The notes below the pieces were generated by a model. It searched no databases. It worked only from the letters and a program-made list of their open reading frames with translations, and had not been told where the DNA came from. Below are positions 29,901 to 39,051 of a stretch of DNA of 64,000 nucleotides, in pieces. Both the position numbers and the translations under genes were made by a program. This DNA comes from an uncultured Sphingobacteriaceae bacterium (GTDB lineage Bacteria; Bacteroidota; Bacteroidia; Sphingobacteriales; Sphingobacteriaceae): NCBI GenBank assembly GCA_946480915.1, contig CAMLLO010000017.1:30942-94941 (forward strand). Direction: 5' to 3'. Every line of letters begins with the position of its first letter. The stretch's first letter is position 1.

Positions 29901-30594
29901 AATCCACCCATTTAACAAACTTATAACCAAAAGCAGGTGTGGCTTGCAGGCTTACAGCTGCACCCTGATCATAACTGTCGCTATTGGGAGTTCTCGTTAC
30001 CGTACCCGCTTCAGGGATATTTAAACTAGTTATAAGTGGATATTGAGGATTAGTAGAAACATAATTGCCAAAGATCTTAAGACTGAACATATAAGCATTT
30101 TGCGTCTCATTCAAATTTGTAAACTTAATTGCAACATTGCTTTCATTTATGTTAACTGAAACTTCCTGTCCGGACGACGGTGTGGCATATGTGCTGTAAA
30201 TGGCTACCCAATCGGCATCAGTCGCGCCTTTTTTCCACAATTTAAATCCACGGCTGCTTCCTGTAGCGCCATGCTGAAACACCACTTTGGTAATCGATTT
30301 CAGGGGCGAGAGTTCCATATAAGAACCAACTACCTTTTCGGCCTTGACATACCCTGTCGAAACAAGCGTGTAATTGAATCTCGTCTCGTCTCTCCCCGTT
30401 GGAACAACAGAAATCTGATTGAATTTGAAATTCAAAGTCTCGCCGGAGAAATCAGTGGTTTTGGATACTGTTTGTTCTGTGGTGGATGTCAGCGCATCCC
30501 AGTTTTGAAAATCAGTGGAATACAACAGCTTTTCCTGAGCCCATGTACTTTGTGCAAACAACAGTGCTAAAAGTAAGTAGAAATGTTTCCTCAT
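26275..30594 (-). CDS. Giant T9SS-exported pectin methylesterase (CE8)
   Basis: A 1439-residue surface or secreted enzyme that de-esterifies methylated homogalacturonan. Layout: signal peptide (1-20), N-terminal beta-sandwich, two InlB/bacterial-repeat units (about 200-335, FVKWVDS and FSYWEDN), a further sandwich, a Big_5-type Ig domain (about 518-615), the CE8 beta-helix (about 620-940), FN3-like linker, two Ig-like repeats of about 82 residues (1037-1205, each starting QTITFN), and the 227-residue T9SS module (1213-1439). Catalytic residues are visible: Asp761 (SYQDTYL), Asp786 (GAVDFIYGG), Arg846 (YGRPWQ). No SusCD or other pectinase is adjacent. Confidence 0.92.
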   Translation of the reverse strand: MRKHFYLLLALLFAQSTWAQEKLLYSTDFQNWDALTSTTEQTVSKTTDFSGETLNFKFNQISVVPTGRDETRFNYTLVSTGYVKAEKVVGSYMELSPLKSITKVVFQHGATGSSRGFKLWKKGATDADWVAIYSTYATPSSGQEVSVNINESNVAIKFTNLNETQNAYMFSLKIFGNYVSTNPQYPLITSLNIPEAGTVTRTPNSDSYDQGAAVSLQATPAFGYKFVKWVDSTEADLSTTNPYVVTVNSKQKIKAVFETKPTYTFNVAIAGSTWGQVLLTPQPTNGKYEEGTQVSMKVVPNAVTNFSYWEDNSTTPERTVTVNGNKSFTATFDQIPFIVGWDFKAADPKQSRAGDFYSETTNTGLISSYEPTGSPVGWLANAGAFSPSYPNFRFWTTGSEFKTKRRYVKAQFATTGYKNIQVKSMVSANYQAYSVQMLQYSLDDVTYTELARVDITSVYNTGWKDLNAILPVVAQGKDKVYLRWIADETSPILNEGTDNDGTAFTNIFVFADKEIVVDTQAPILVSTVPVEGSATASINGSIVLTFDEKANVGAGNITLGSTVLTGIYGSKTVTFKYEKLNYNTEYTFTVPAGALTDLSGNAFAGLTLKFKTSARLEPVKKLFDAVVAKDGTGDYTSIISAIAAAPASSTTPWVIFIKNGKYTGHHDIPSNKPFIHLIGQKRDSVIISDNRLSGDDGKGTTVYHVSQGATMVVNSSDCYFENIIFENSYGYESQAGPQALALYTPNNHFTMNNCYLRSYQDTYLTSYNRTSDRHYIKNTKIEGAVDFIYGGADVFFDNCTITVTRKDGGYIVAPSHNTGTLWGYVFSNCTIDQDKVSGTATTYYGRPWQNSPKTVFLNTTLKTNIYPAGWYFKMGAIPAIFADYGTMDANGNPVDLSQRISNYEYDVKDANGNVTSTVKGTAKNSLTDAEAATYTYENVIMRSGDTWDPRMIAEAPGVPSNVQISSSTLSWTSVPYTRLYIILRDKKVIGFTTNLQYTDANPVAGVAHAYAVQSVSEYGALSIISNEVIAKPSQTITFNALSAKVVTDADFDAGATATSGLAVSLSSSNTAVANIVNGKIHISGTGTTTITASQAGNTSWQAATPVSRDLVVSAAQQAQTITFNVIPAKIITDADFAAGATSSSALPVSYFSSNTTVAEVVNGIVQIRGVGSTDITASQVGNGNFSAAAPVTRTLVVADRFKLAANNFQVSASDEVCSSQNNGKIKITAAQSLAYKASVVVNGANQVLPFTSTLEIPSLSAGAYKVCITVDGQADYSQCFDLTIKEPQPLSVYSVVKSLDKMVILNLSGGEVYLVQLNDKTYQTSSQSITLPLSDGLNTISVSTGKDCQGTIEKSVFVSDGHKIYPNPFDQNVFINMGNDSSSSANVSLTDLSGTIRYAALRPVQNGIVQVSLSDLPEGMYVIKVKTGISESSSKILKK

Positions 30595-31058
30595 ACAGTT
30601 TACATTAAAAGGTTAATAATTAGAGCTTATATTCAGAGAGTGCTTAATCCAATCTCATTTGTTTTATAATTAACGATCCTGAAAATGCGCCACAGCCATA
30701 TTTTTCAACGACTTATTATACTGCATTTAACAACGAAACATGCTTTTTCAGGACTTATTATTGATAATTGGTTGCTCAAGTGTAGTACATTTACAAACCA
30801 AAATGAAGAAGATGAAAGGAAATTTTTGTGCAAACGATACCGGCAACGTTGCCGGGAAAATGGAACGGGATATCGTTGATCCAAAAAATTGAGTTTGCAA
30901 TTTTTACCGGCGAATTGTCGCTGCCGACACCGGGTAATACATTGGTTTTCTGATGTAAGAGATGTTGGTACTTGAAATTTATGAGATTAAATAGATCGCG
31001 CGCAAGAAAAGACATCCTGAAGGATTAACGCCAATATATTTATAAGAATAAGGCGATC
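30595..31058. other. Intergenic region between pectin methylesterase and PhnA-like gene
   Basis: 464 bp with no gene I can support. It should hold the esterase promoter near its right-hand flank. It contains the palindrome at 30840-30855. A 29-codon plus-strand frame (30803-30892, MKKMKGNFC...) follows a -7-like TACATTTA but has no other support. Confidence 0.4.
30833..30877. promoter_or_regulatory. Nested palindrome, candidate operator
   Basis: A perfect 16-bp palindrome CCGGCAACGTTGCCGG (30840-30855) sits between outer arms AACGATA (30833-30839) and TATCGTT (30871-30877). The central ACGT/CG symmetry resembles LacI-family operators. It lies about 240 bp upstream of the pectin methylesterase start. 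Confidence 0.4.
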
Positions 31059-31637
31059 TTACACCGACTTTCTCACAAACTTGGTAAGAATAACAATAGT
31101 ATCCCCGTTTACCTTTCCTTCTATTTGCTCGGCATTATCATGTACAAGCCGAATTTTCCGAACGATTGTTCCTTTCGGAGCGATATAATTGGTACCTTTT
31201 ACATTCAGGTTTTCAGTGAGAATCACTGTGTCTCCTGATTCTAAAACTACTCCATAACTATCCTTATGAATAACCCGTTCTGCTTCCAATGCATCTTCAG
31301 CATTGGCCCATTCAACAAGAGATTCATCGAGATATGCAGCTTCCATAGCGTCTCTCGCCCATTCCTCAGAAGACAATTTTTTCAATATTTTATACGAAAG
31401 GACCTGAACTGCCGGCACTTCGCTCCAGATACTCCCTTCAAGACTGCGCCAGTGGTGTATATTTGTATAATTTTCCGCTTTTATCTGATCAAAGCAATCC
31501 CTGCACAATACCACCTGACTGTCTGCTGAGTCATCACTTTTTGGAGGAACTGCATATGCGATCAAATTATCGTCCTGCTTACCGCAAAGCTCGCAGGCGT
31601 GGTTGCTTCTATTTTGGAGTTGTGTGCTTATTGCCAT
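31059..31637 (-). CDS. PhnA-domain zinc-ribbon protein
   Basis: About 192 residues, PhnA/YjdN-like. An N-terminal zinc ribbon (CELCGK ... LCRDC), a middle helical segment (VQVLSYKILKKLSSEEWA) and a C-terminal PhnA SH3-like domain (about 125-192, VVLESGDTVILTENLNVKGT). Despite the historical name it is not shown to act in phosphonate breakdown, so the role is open. I chose the ATG at 31637; an in-frame TTG at 31646 precedes it. A TATTTTTG box (31644-31651) lies 6 nt upstream of the ATG, suggesting a leaderless mRNA. Confidence 0.85.
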   Translation of the reverse strand: MAISTQLQNRSNHACELCGKQDDNLIAYAVPPKSDDSADSQVVLCRDCFDQIKAENYTNIHHWRSLEGSIWSEVPAVQVLSYKILKKLSSEEWARDAMEAAYLDESLVEWANAEDALEAERVIHKDSYGVVLESGDTVILTENLNVKGTNYIAPKGTIVRKIRLVHDNAEQIEGKVNGDTIVILTKFVRKSV

Positions 31638-31893
31638 TTCCTGCAAAAATAAACTTTAATTTATTTTTTAAGGTATTAGTTCTTGCCGAACTCCGCAGCT
31701 CCAACACTCTCGGAGCGTATTCAATGAGAGTTTTCATACCCAAAAAAGCTGGGCCCAATCATGCTTTTTTTTTCAAAAAAACCTTTCCTGCAAAAAAAAT
31801 TAATTACCCCTATTGTAAAAATCCAATTACTTCCCACAAACTGTAACCTTAGCAGCAAAAATCAGTATAGGCATTTAAAAACCGATAGGGTTC

Positions 31894-34800
31894 ATGATAA
31901 AAAGCAGTCTAGTTTTACTTTTCCAGTTGATGTCAATCTATGCCTCAGCTCAAAACTTCAATTTTCGCTTTAATCGTTTAAATGTAACTGAAGGACTTTC
32001 CAGCAGTAATATAAAATCGATCATCCAAGACAAAAAGGGCTTTATATGGATCGGCACTGCCAATGGTCTAAATAGGTTTGATGGCTATATCTCAAAGACA
32101 TACAAGCATAAACCAAGTAATCCAACGAGTTTGCCAGATAATGACATTGTGGAAATATTTGAAGACTCGGATGCAAATCTTTGGATAGGAACATTTGGAG
32201 GCTTGTGCATGTACGATAAAGACAAAAATAATTTTGTCAGACATGAAGAAGTCGAAAAAGTTAAAGCCACTAACTTTTTTGAAGATAAAAATAAGGCTCT
32301 TTATTGCAGTGTTGGGATACACATTTACAAGTACGATCGCAAGAACAAGATTTTTAAACGATTCACAAGCATCGCCACTAAGCAAGAGGTACAAACAATG
32401 TTTATCGACTCGTCCGGAACTTTTTGGGCAGCTACTCCTAACCATATCTTCTTCGTTGACAAGAAGGGTGTATTAACCGAGCAAAAACACCTGGCATTCT
32501 CAAACATAATTGATATCATTCAGGATCATTCTAACAAAATTTGGATTGCAGCTGAAGCAAAACTATTCATCTATGATCCCGCTACAAAGCGCTTAGATCA
32601 TTATGAAAAGAACCACTTGTTTCCCAATCCGATTATTGTTTTAAAAGAGGACAGCAAACACAGGCTTTGGGCAGGCAGCGTTAATGATGGGGTATCAGTA
32701 ATAAGTGAAAACCGAAAGGAAGTTTATAAGTACCGTAATGAAACAGGTAATGCGGAAAGTTTAAGTTTTAACACGATAACTTCCATAATAGAAGATCGAA
32801 ACCGAAATATCTGGCTAGGTACATACGGGGGTGGAATAAATCTTGTTATCGAAAAAAACTTTGAAACTTACAGAAGCAATGCTTTTTCACTTAACAGCTT
32901 AAGTAATGATAATATAGCTTCTTTGGGTGAAGACAATGACGGAAATATATGGATTGGTACTGACGGTGGTGGCTTAAATAGATTTGATCCGTCGTCTAAA
33001 ACGTTTCAACGCTTTCAGGCTAAACCAGGCACCGAAAATTCGATAAGCGCCAATGTCGTAACGTCCATTCTTAAAGATAAAGAAGGTAATTTATGGCTGG
33101 GATACTGGGAGGGCGGTCTGGATAAATACAACCCTTCAACTAAACAATTTACACATTATAAAAAAATACAACAAGGAGGACCGGGCTCTCTGCTTCATCA
33201 ATCTGTGATGTATTTATATGAAGATAAGCAGCAAAACCTATGGGTTCAAACACTAGATGGCTTAACCCGATTAAATAGAAAGGAAAATACGTTTGAAATT
33301 TTCACAAATACTGCTCATGATTTAACCAATTACATTGTAAGTATGGTGGATGACCATGAAGGCAATTTATGGCTGGGCACCTGGGCCGGGTTAAACTTAT
33401 TAGACCGCTCGACTAAGAAATACACTCCATTTCATCATAACGATAAAAACCCTCATTCCTTAAGTAACGATAAAGTATACGTAGTATTCGAAGATAGCAA
33501 AAACAGACTTTGGATTGGCACAGGGAATGGATTAAACCTGTTTAACAAGAAATCGAAGACATTTAGCCAGGTTTATGAAGATGATGGCTTGCCGAGTGAT
33601 ATAATATATGGCATTTTAGAAGACAAAAAAGGTAATTTATGGTTGAGTACCGGTAACGGTTTATGTCGCTACAATCCTGAAACAAAGGCGATCAAAATCT
33701 TTTATGCTCAGGATGGACTTCAGGGTAATGAATATAAACAGAACGCTTTTTTAAAACTGAGCTCGGGCGAGATGGTGTTTGGCGGCACAAATGGTTTCAG
33801 TGTTTTCAATCCTGATAAAATTGAAGGAAATAAAACAGCTCCCCAGATAGTGTTTACTGATTTTCAAATCTTCAATAATTCGATCACGTCATACGCCGAC
33901 AATTCCCCTCTCAGACAATCAATAACCGAGGCCAAAGAAATTATACTATCTTATAAACAAACGGTATTTACCCTCGAATTTGCGGCCTTGAATTTTGTGT
34001 CTTCTCAACACAATCAATATGCGTATTTCTTAGAAGGTTTTGACAAGAAATGGAACTATGTAGGGACACAAAGAAAGGTAACTTATACAAATCTTGATCC
34101 CGGAGAATATATCTTTAAGGTTAAAGCCTCAAATAATGATGGCGTATGGACCCCCGATTATATCAGTGTTAAAATTATCATAACGCCTCCCTTCTGGAAA
34201 ACGTGGTGGTTCAGAGGCTTAGCTCTGCTGACAATCATCGGAGCCGCTTATTCTTTTTACAGATATCGGCTAAGTCTTGTAGTACAACAAAAAAAGGAGT
34301 TGGAAAAACAGGTCGAGGAACGCACATTTCAAATCACAGAACAAGCAGCAACTTTACAGGATTTAAACGAAGAGCTTCAAGCCCAGTCTGAGGAGTTGCA
34401 AACGCAGGCGGAAGAGCTGAAAATCAAATCTGAAGAAGAATATAAAGCCCGCAAAGAAGCAGAGGTGGCTAATCAGGCAAAGAGCACGTTTCTGGCTACC
34501 ATGAGTCACGAAATTCGCACACCGATGAACGGCGTTTTAGGTATGACCTCTTTATTATGTGAAACTAATCTTGACAATGAACAAAGGGATTACGCTGAAA
34601 CTATTCTCAACAGCGGTGAGGCACTTTTAAGTGTAATCAACGACATTCTTGATTTCTCAAAAATTGAATCAGGTAATATGGAGCTTGATCCACATTCTTT
34701 TGAGCTGAGAAAATGCATTGAGGAAGTATTCGATCTTTTCGGGTCGAAAGCATCGCAGGCAGGAATCGACCTGGTTTATTTGATAGATCATAAAGTTCCG

Positions 34801-36018
34801 TCACAAATTTTTGCAGACAGCTTAAGAATAAGACAAGTATTGATTAACCTGGTCGGAAATGCATTGAAATTTACCCACCAGGGAGAAGTTTTTGTAAGCG
34901 TCTCTGTGGTAAAACAGGATAACGAAGATCTACAGTTAGCATTTGAAATAAGTGACACTGGCATAGGAATTCCGGAGGATAAGTTAAACCGGTTATTCAA
35001 AGCCTTTACACAAGTTGATTCATCTACCACTAGGAAATATGGCGGTACGGGCTTAGGCCTGGTTATCTGTGAACGCCTTGTAAGCTTAATGGGAGGTGCT
35101 ATCACCGTTAAAAGTAAAGAGGGAGCGGGCACGAGCTTTAGGTTCGACATTGGTTGTAAGCTCAGCAACGAAACACCTAAATCAACAGTTTATCTTGGCA
35201 TAGCAGGTTGCGAAGGGAAACGGGTTTTGGTAGTTGATGATAATCAAACCAATCTGAAAATTTTAAAAACTCAGCTCGAGCAATGGAAGTTGATTCCTTT
35301 TGTTGTCTCCTCAGGACCTGCGGCATTAAAAATCCTGGAAAGCGATAATTTGTTTGATCTGATTATCTCGGACATGCAAATGCCGGAGATGGATGGTATA
35401 GAATTCAGCAAAACTGTAAAGCAAAAATACCCTTCAATTCCTATTGTCTTATTAAGCTCTATAGGAGATGAAACTCAAAAAAAATACGCTCATATATTTT
35501 CGGCCATATTAACCAAGCCGGTTAAACAGCAACAATTATTAAGAGTTGTACAGGCGCAGTTAAATCCCGTAAGAAGTCAAACAGAGGTACAAAAGCCGAA
35601 AGTAGACAATGTGCTGTCGGAAGCTTTTGCAAAACAATATCCACTAAATATTTTAATAGGGGAAGATAACTTAATAAATCAAAAACTAATTATCAGAGTA
35701 CTTAACAAGCTTGGATATGAGCCAGACCTTGCAAACAATGGCCAGGAAGTAATTGATCTGTTAACCGCAAATTTTTACGACATCATACTAATGGATGTAC
35801 AAATGCCTGTAATGGACGGACTTGAAGCGACAAAAACAATCAGGAGTAATTTCGAGAAACAACCGGTAATTGTTGCAATGACGGCAAATGCGCTTGTTGA
35901 AGATCGCGACATCTGTTTACTGGCTGGTATGGACAAATACATTTCAAAACCAATTAAATTAGAGGAACTGAAAGACACTTTATCCGAAGTCTCTGAGCAA
36001 TTAAAAAATTGCACTTAA
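31894..36018 (+). CDS. Propeller-sensor hybrid histidine kinase without AraC output
   Basis: 1374 residues with an HTCS-like sensor but a different output. Signal peptide (1-20), two periplasmic regulator propellers (about 25-690), Y_Y_Y domain (about 695-765), one membrane helix (about 772-795), a coiled coil rich in EELQ repeats (about 800-860), HisKA with His872 ([12 protein letters not shown]), HATPase, receiver 1 with Asp1160 ([12 protein letters not shown]) and receiver 2 with Asp1301 ([12 protein letters not shown]). There is no DNA-binding domain, so it must pass phosphate on or act through a partner. It lies near the pectin methylesterase, so a pectin-derived ligand is possible but only inferred. 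Confidence 0.9.
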   Translation: MIKSSLVLLFQLMSIYASAQNFNFRFNRLNVTEGLSSSNIKSIIQDKKGFIWIGTANGLNRFDGYISKTYKHKPSNPTSLPDNDIVEIFEDSDANLWIGTFGGLCMYDKDKNNFVRHEEVEKVKATNFFEDKNKALYCSVGIHIYKYDRKNKIFKRFTSIATKQEVQTMFIDSSGTFWAATPNHIFFVDKKGVLTEQKHLAFSNIIDIIQDHSNKIWIAAEAKLFIYDPATKRLDHYEKNHLFPNPIIVLKEDSKHRLWAGSVNDGVSVISENRKEVYKYRNETGNAESLSFNTITSIIEDRNRNIWLGTYGGGINLVIEKNFETYRSNAFSLNSLSNDNIASLGEDNDGNIWIGTDGGGLNRFDPSSKTFQRFQAKPGTENSISANVVTSILKDKEGNLWLGYWEGGLDKYNPSTKQFTHYKKIQQGGPGSLLHQSVMYLYEDKQQNLWVQTLDGLTRLNRKENTFEIFTNTAHDLTNYIVSMVDDHEGNLWLGTWAGLNLLDRSTKKYTPFHHNDKNPHSLSNDKVYVVFEDSKNRLWIGTGNGLNLFNKKSKTFSQVYEDDGLPSDIIYGILEDKKGNLWLSTGNGLCRYNPETKAIKIFYAQDGLQGNEYKQNAFLKLSSGEMVFGGTNGFSVFNPDKIEGNKTAPQIVFTDFQIFNNSITSYADNSPLRQSITEAKEIILSYKQTVFTLEFAALNFVSSQHNQYAYFLEGFDKKWNYVGTQRKVTYTNLDPGEYIFKVKASNNDGVWTPDYISVKIIITPPFWKTWWFRGLALLTIIGAAYSFYRYRLSLVVQQKKELEKQVEERTFQITEQAATLQDLNEELQAQSEELQTQAEELKIKSEEEYKARKEAEVANQAKSTFLATMSHEIRTPMNGVLGMTSLLCETNLDNEQRDYAETILNSGEALLSVINDILDFSKIESGNMELDPHSFELRKCIEEVFDLFGSKASQAGIDLVYLIDHKVPSQIFADSLRIRQVLINLVGNALKFTHQGEVFVSVSVVKQDNEDLQLAFEISDTGIGIPEDKLNRLFKAFTQVDSSTTRKYGGTGLGLVICERLVSLMGGAITVKSKEGAGTSFRFDIGCKLSNETPKSTVYLGIAGCEGKRVLVVDDNQTNLKILKTQLEQWKLIPFVVSSGPAALKILESDNLFDLIISDMQMPEMDGIEFSKTVKQKYPSIPIVLLSSIGDETQKKYAHIFSAILTKPVKQQQLLRVVQAQLNPVRSQTEVQKPKVDNVLSEAFAKQYPLNILIGEDNLINQKLIIRVLNKLGYEPDLANNGQEVIDLLTANFYDIILMDVQMPVMDGLEATKTIRSNFEKQPVIVAMTANALVEDRDICLLAGMDKYISKPIKLEELKDTLSEVSEQLKNCT

Positions 36019-36089
36019 TTAGTCACGCACCTTTGATGTTACGAGCGAGAGCCGGTAAATTTACTCACTGATATAATTTTACGGCCATG

Positions 36090-36115
36090 GATCTGTTAGA
36101 GTCTTAAAACAGATC
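36090..36115 (+). other. Hairpin directly before a start codon
   Basis: GATCTGTT / AACAGATC, 8 bp with a 10-nt loop, ending 1 nt before the ATG at 36117. It could restrain translation initiation of the small membrane protein. Confidence 0.45.
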
Positions 36116-36116
36116 G

Positions 36117-36365
36117 ATGAAAGCCCGGCAAAACAAAACACTCCCCGCAAAAGAAAGCGATGAAATGCGGCTTGCAGCCGTTGATGAGCTGCAGGAAAGA
36201 TTGGATCGTCACAGTGAAAATAATAGACCAGGAAATAATCTAAATAGCACAGGCCAGGGAAGAAGCCTCAGACAGCAGCTCGATAATCAAAGGTTTAATT
36301 CATATCTAATCTGGGGTCTGACAATCTTAATATTAATTGCAGCTATCATCTGGAGGATATTTTAA
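36117..36365 (+). CDS. Small tail-anchored membrane protein, unknown
   Basis: 82 residues: a charged, polar N-terminal part predicted cytoplasmic (MKARQNKTLPAKES, VDELQERLDRHSE) and one C-terminal membrane helix (YLIWGLTILILIAAIIW). I recognise no family. It sits between two hybrid kinases, in the gap where their 3' ends converge, and starts about 100 bp after the first kinase. Its start is overlapped by a hairpin. Length, composition and a clean ATG make it likely to be real. Confidence 0.6.
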   Translation: MKARQNKTLPAKESDEMRLAAVDELQERLDRHSENNRPGNNLNSTGQGRSLRQQLDNQRFNSYLIWGLTILILIAAIIWRIF

Positions 36366-36385
36366 ATCTCTCTCCAAAAATCGGC

Positions 36386-38563
36386 CTATTTTACCTTGTT
36401 TATTGAGATATTTTTTAAAACCCTAACCAGCGTATCCAAATCAAACGGCTTTGATATATAATCATCCATTCCTGCTTTAAGGCAGGCTTCGCGATCTTCG
36501 GCCATTGCATTAGCGGTTACTGCTACAATTTTCGGCTGCCATGCTTGCTGTTGTCTGATCAATCTGGTTGCTTCTAAACCGTCAATTTCCGGCATTAAAA
36601 CATCCATCAATATAACATCATAATTATGTTTGGCTGTCATCTCTACCGCCTCTTTTCCGTTTTGGGCCAGCGATGTTTTATAGCCTAATTTGTCCAGCAC
36701 TTTTAATGCAAGCTTTTGATTAATCAAATTATCTTCTGCAACCAGAATATCAAGTGGGTAGAGTGTAGCAAAACCCTCTGAAAGTACCGTCGTCTTCCGG
36801 CTTTCAATACTGACACCTTTTTTGTTTTCCTGTAATTGGTTCCGAACAAGATTGAACAATTGGGTTTGTTTAACAGGCTTAGTTAACACCGCACAAAACA
36901 ATTGGGGATATTTCGACCGGGTTTCGTCGCCGACTGAACTTAGCAAGGCTATTGGAATCTTTGAATATTTATCTTTTATAACTGTTGCCAAAGCAAGCCC
37001 ATCTAATTCATCCATCCTCATGTCAGTAATGATCAAATCAAACTCTGGATCTTCTGACAATATCGTCAATGCATCCTTACCCGAACCCGCCTGTACAGAT
37101 TCGATTTTCCATTGCTTTAATTGCTCCCTTAAAATATAAAGGTTGGTTTTATTATCATCAACAATCAATATTCTTTTTCCGGCTAAAGAAACCAGCTCAA
37201 AATCAGAAGCATGTTTGGACTCTTTTGAAGTCTTTGCTTTTATTGAAAACGAAAAAGTAGAACCAACCCCTTCCTTGCTCGCAACACTAATTTCGCCTCC
37301 CATCAGATTCACCAGTCGCTTACTAATGATGAGACCTAAACCTGTTCCGCCATATTTCCTGGTAGTTGAAGAGTCAACCTGAACAAATGCATTGAATAGC
37401 CGTGATAGCTTATTTTCCGGGATCCCGATTCCTGTGTCCCTCACCTCGAACCCAATTTCACACTCACCGTTAAGCATCCGGTTTAATTTCACGTTAACAA
37501 ACACCTCCCCTGTGTGTGTAAACTTTAAGGCGTTACCAACCAGATTTATGATAATTTGTCGTAACCTTAGTCCATCTCCTATTATATTTTGAGGTAAGGA
37601 ATAATCAATATAATAAACCAGATCCAAACCCTGTTCATCCGCTTTTACGGCAAACAAGTCTAATGCATCTTCCACACAATGCCTCAAATTGAATTCCTGA
37701 GAATCTAGTTCCATCATGCCCGATTCAATTTTGGAAAAATCCAAAATATCATTAATAACAGTTAACAGAGCATCTGCGCTGGTCCGAATTGAATGAAGAT
37801 ATTCCTTTTGCTCATCATTTAGAGCTGTTTCATTTAAAAGAGACGCCATCCCAATAACACCATTCATCGGCGTCCTTATTTCATGGCTCATAGCCGCCAG
37901 AAAAGCGCTTTTGGCCTCGTTCGCTTTCTCTGCTTCTAAACGTGCCTGATCTGCTTCCTGACGTAGAAAACGTTCCTGATCTTTTTGCTGATTGTAACTA
38001 TTTCTTATATGCCTTGTAATAAAAAATATCACACCAATAACGACCAAATAACTGTATGCCAAATCTATGAAACGCTTTGTTTCACTTTGATAGCTATTCA
38101 CAATCAGATTGGGGAAATAATTTTCAAAAGCTAATAAAGAAATAACAATTAGGATGTTAACAGGAACCCAAAGCCTGTTTTGTTTTGCTGAGGCAACAGC
38201 TATAATTAAAAATGTCGAGAGGATGAATACCAGCAGTGTTGGCCCATCAGCACCGGAATTCAGATAATAATTTACGACAAATAATAGATTACTTAAAATA
38301 ATATAAAAGACGATTGCTGTTTCTGTTTTGTGCTTAAATCTTGACAAATAATAAATCCCTGTAGCTAAGACAGCGACTCCAAACATCAAAATCGAAAGCT
38401 CGGGCAAGCCTAGAAAATAATTAAACGGGACATTGTGAAATAATACCGCAATAGATACCAGGCAAACCGCATGAAAAATCTTTGTTTCTAAAGAAATATC
38501 GTCTGATTTACCTACAAGATGATTTACTATATCTTTTATTTTTGATATCCACTTCAAATTCAT
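36386..38563 (-). CDS. Multi-pass membrane hybrid histidine kinase with two receivers
   Basis: 725 residues. The N-terminal sensor has about six membrane helices (30-190) and no obvious ligand domain. A coiled coil ([20 protein letters not shown]) leads to HisKA with His227 ([17 protein letters not shown]), HATPase ([13 protein letters not shown]), receiver 1 with Asp514 ([12 protein letters not shown]) and receiver 2 with Asp654 ([12 protein letters not shown]). From HisKA to the end it is closely similar to the propeller kinase at 31894-36018, sharing for example [17 protein letters not shown] and the spacer between receivers. No DNA-binding output is present. Confidence 0.9.
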   Translation of the reverse strand: MNLKWISKIKDIVNHLVGKSDDISLETKIFHAVCLVSIAVLFHNVPFNYFLGLPELSILMFGVAVLATGIYYLSRFKHKTETAIVFYIILSNLLFVVNYYLNSGADGPTLLVFILSTFLIIAVASAKQNRLWVPVNILIVISLLAFENYFPNLIVNSYQSETKRFIDLAYSYLVVIGVIFFITRHIRNSYNQQKDQERFLRQEADQARLEAEKANEAKSAFLAAMSHEIRTPMNGVIGMASLLNETALNDEQKEYLHSIRTSADALLTVINDILDFSKIESGMMELDSQEFNLRHCVEDALDLFAVKADEQGLDLVYYIDYSLPQNIIGDGLRLRQIIINLVGNALKFTHTGEVFVNVKLNRMLNGECEIGFEVRDTGIGIPENKLSRLFNAFVQVDSSTTRKYGGTGLGLIISKRLVNLMGGEISVASKEGVGSTFSFSIKAKTSKESKHASDFELVSLAGKRILIVDDNKTNLYILREQLKQWKIESVQAGSGKDALTILSEDPEFDLIITDMRMDELDGLALATVIKDKYSKIPIALLSSVGDETRSKYPQLFCAVLTKPVKQTQLFNLVRNQLQENKKGVSIESRKTTVLSEGFATLYPLDILVAEDNLINQKLALKVLDKLGYKTSLAQNGKEAVEMTAKHNYDVILMDVLMPEIDGLEATRLIRQQQAWQPKIVAVTANAMAEDREACLKAGMDDYISKPFDLDTLVRVLKNISINKVK

Positions 38564-38870
38564 TTAGATGTTATCCTCCCGTATTTCCCCTTAGTTTACC
38601 TGAATATAAAAAATTTGTCGTTTATACGAACGACCTTGTTTTATGTTCAAGCAATTCCGAAATCTGACAGATTGTTTATACAAATTTAAAATCGATAGAA
38701 ATTTCTCTTGTTGCAGATCAAAGCATGCTGGGTGAATTCCTACTTTTTTTGTCATCCTTGTCTTTAGGATTCTAGGGCACTCTAACCTGCATTCGGGCCT
38801 CAATAAGACACTCAGAGTGACCACAGAATCTTAAGCAGGCACCTAAGCCACTTAAAATTATTTTCAATTT
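38564..38870. other. Intergenic region upstream of the aromatic operon
   Basis: About 300 bp with no gene. It holds the promoter of the hybrid kinase (minus strand) and an 18-bp palindromic site GTCGTT-N6-AACGAC (38617-38634) close to that gene's start. Confidence 0.4.
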
Positions 38871-38902
38871 TTTGTTTGAATTAATTTAAAGTGTTACATT
38901 TG
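38871..38902 (+). promoter_or_regulatory. pheA: Promoter of the aromatic amino acid operon
   Basis: A TTTG at 38871-38874 and TACATTTG at 38895-38902, 20 bp apart, match the Bacteroidota vegetative promoter (TTTG/TTG, TAnnTTTG) very well. Transcription should begin at about 38907-38910, just before the leader peptide ATG at 38919. Confidence 0.75.
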
Positions 38903-38918
38903 CACATCAAATAAAGAA

Positions 38919-38969
38919 ATGCAACACACCAACACATATTATTTCGGATACTTTTACTATTACCAGTAA
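38919..38969 (+). CDS. Tyr/Phe-rich leader peptide (attenuator)
   Basis: A 16-codon reading frame, MQHTNTYYFGYFYYYQ, placed about 10 nt after the predicted transcription start. Eight of its last ten codons are aromatic (six Tyr, two Phe). It is followed by alternative RNA hairpins and then by the prephenate dehydratase gene, the layout of a ribosome-mediated transcription attenuator. Stalling at the Tyr run (38937-38963) leaves the antiterminator arm at 38974-38980 free; a ribosome at the stop codon would cover it. It is too short for ordinary gene finders. Confidence 0.85.
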   Translation: MQHTNTYYFGYFYYYQ

Positions 38970-38973
38970 GAGG

Positions 38974-39042
38974 CGGGACTGATATGTTTTGAAACAAAAA
39001 GAACTATATACAGAGTCCCGGCCCAACAGCCGGGACTTTTTT
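38974..39042 (+). terminator. Attenuator: antiterminator and intrinsic terminator
   Basis: The terminator stem AGTCCCGGC / GCCGGGACT (39014-39022 with 39029-39037), 6-nt loop, is followed by TTTTTT. The segment CGGGACT at 38974-38980 is exactly complementary to AGTCCCG at 39014-39020, so it can form an antiterminator that destroys the terminator stem. The terminator ends about 10 nt before the pheA start. Confidence 0.85.
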
Positions 39043-39051
39043 ATTTAATCA

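Noticed and set aside
30803..30892. 29-codon plus-strand frame after a -7-like box
   Set aside because: No recognisable product, no terminator, and it runs through the palindrome; kept only as a note in the intergenic entry.
31894..36018. Classical HTCS with AraC output
   Set aside because: The sensor part fits, but the C-terminus holds a second receiver and no HTH.
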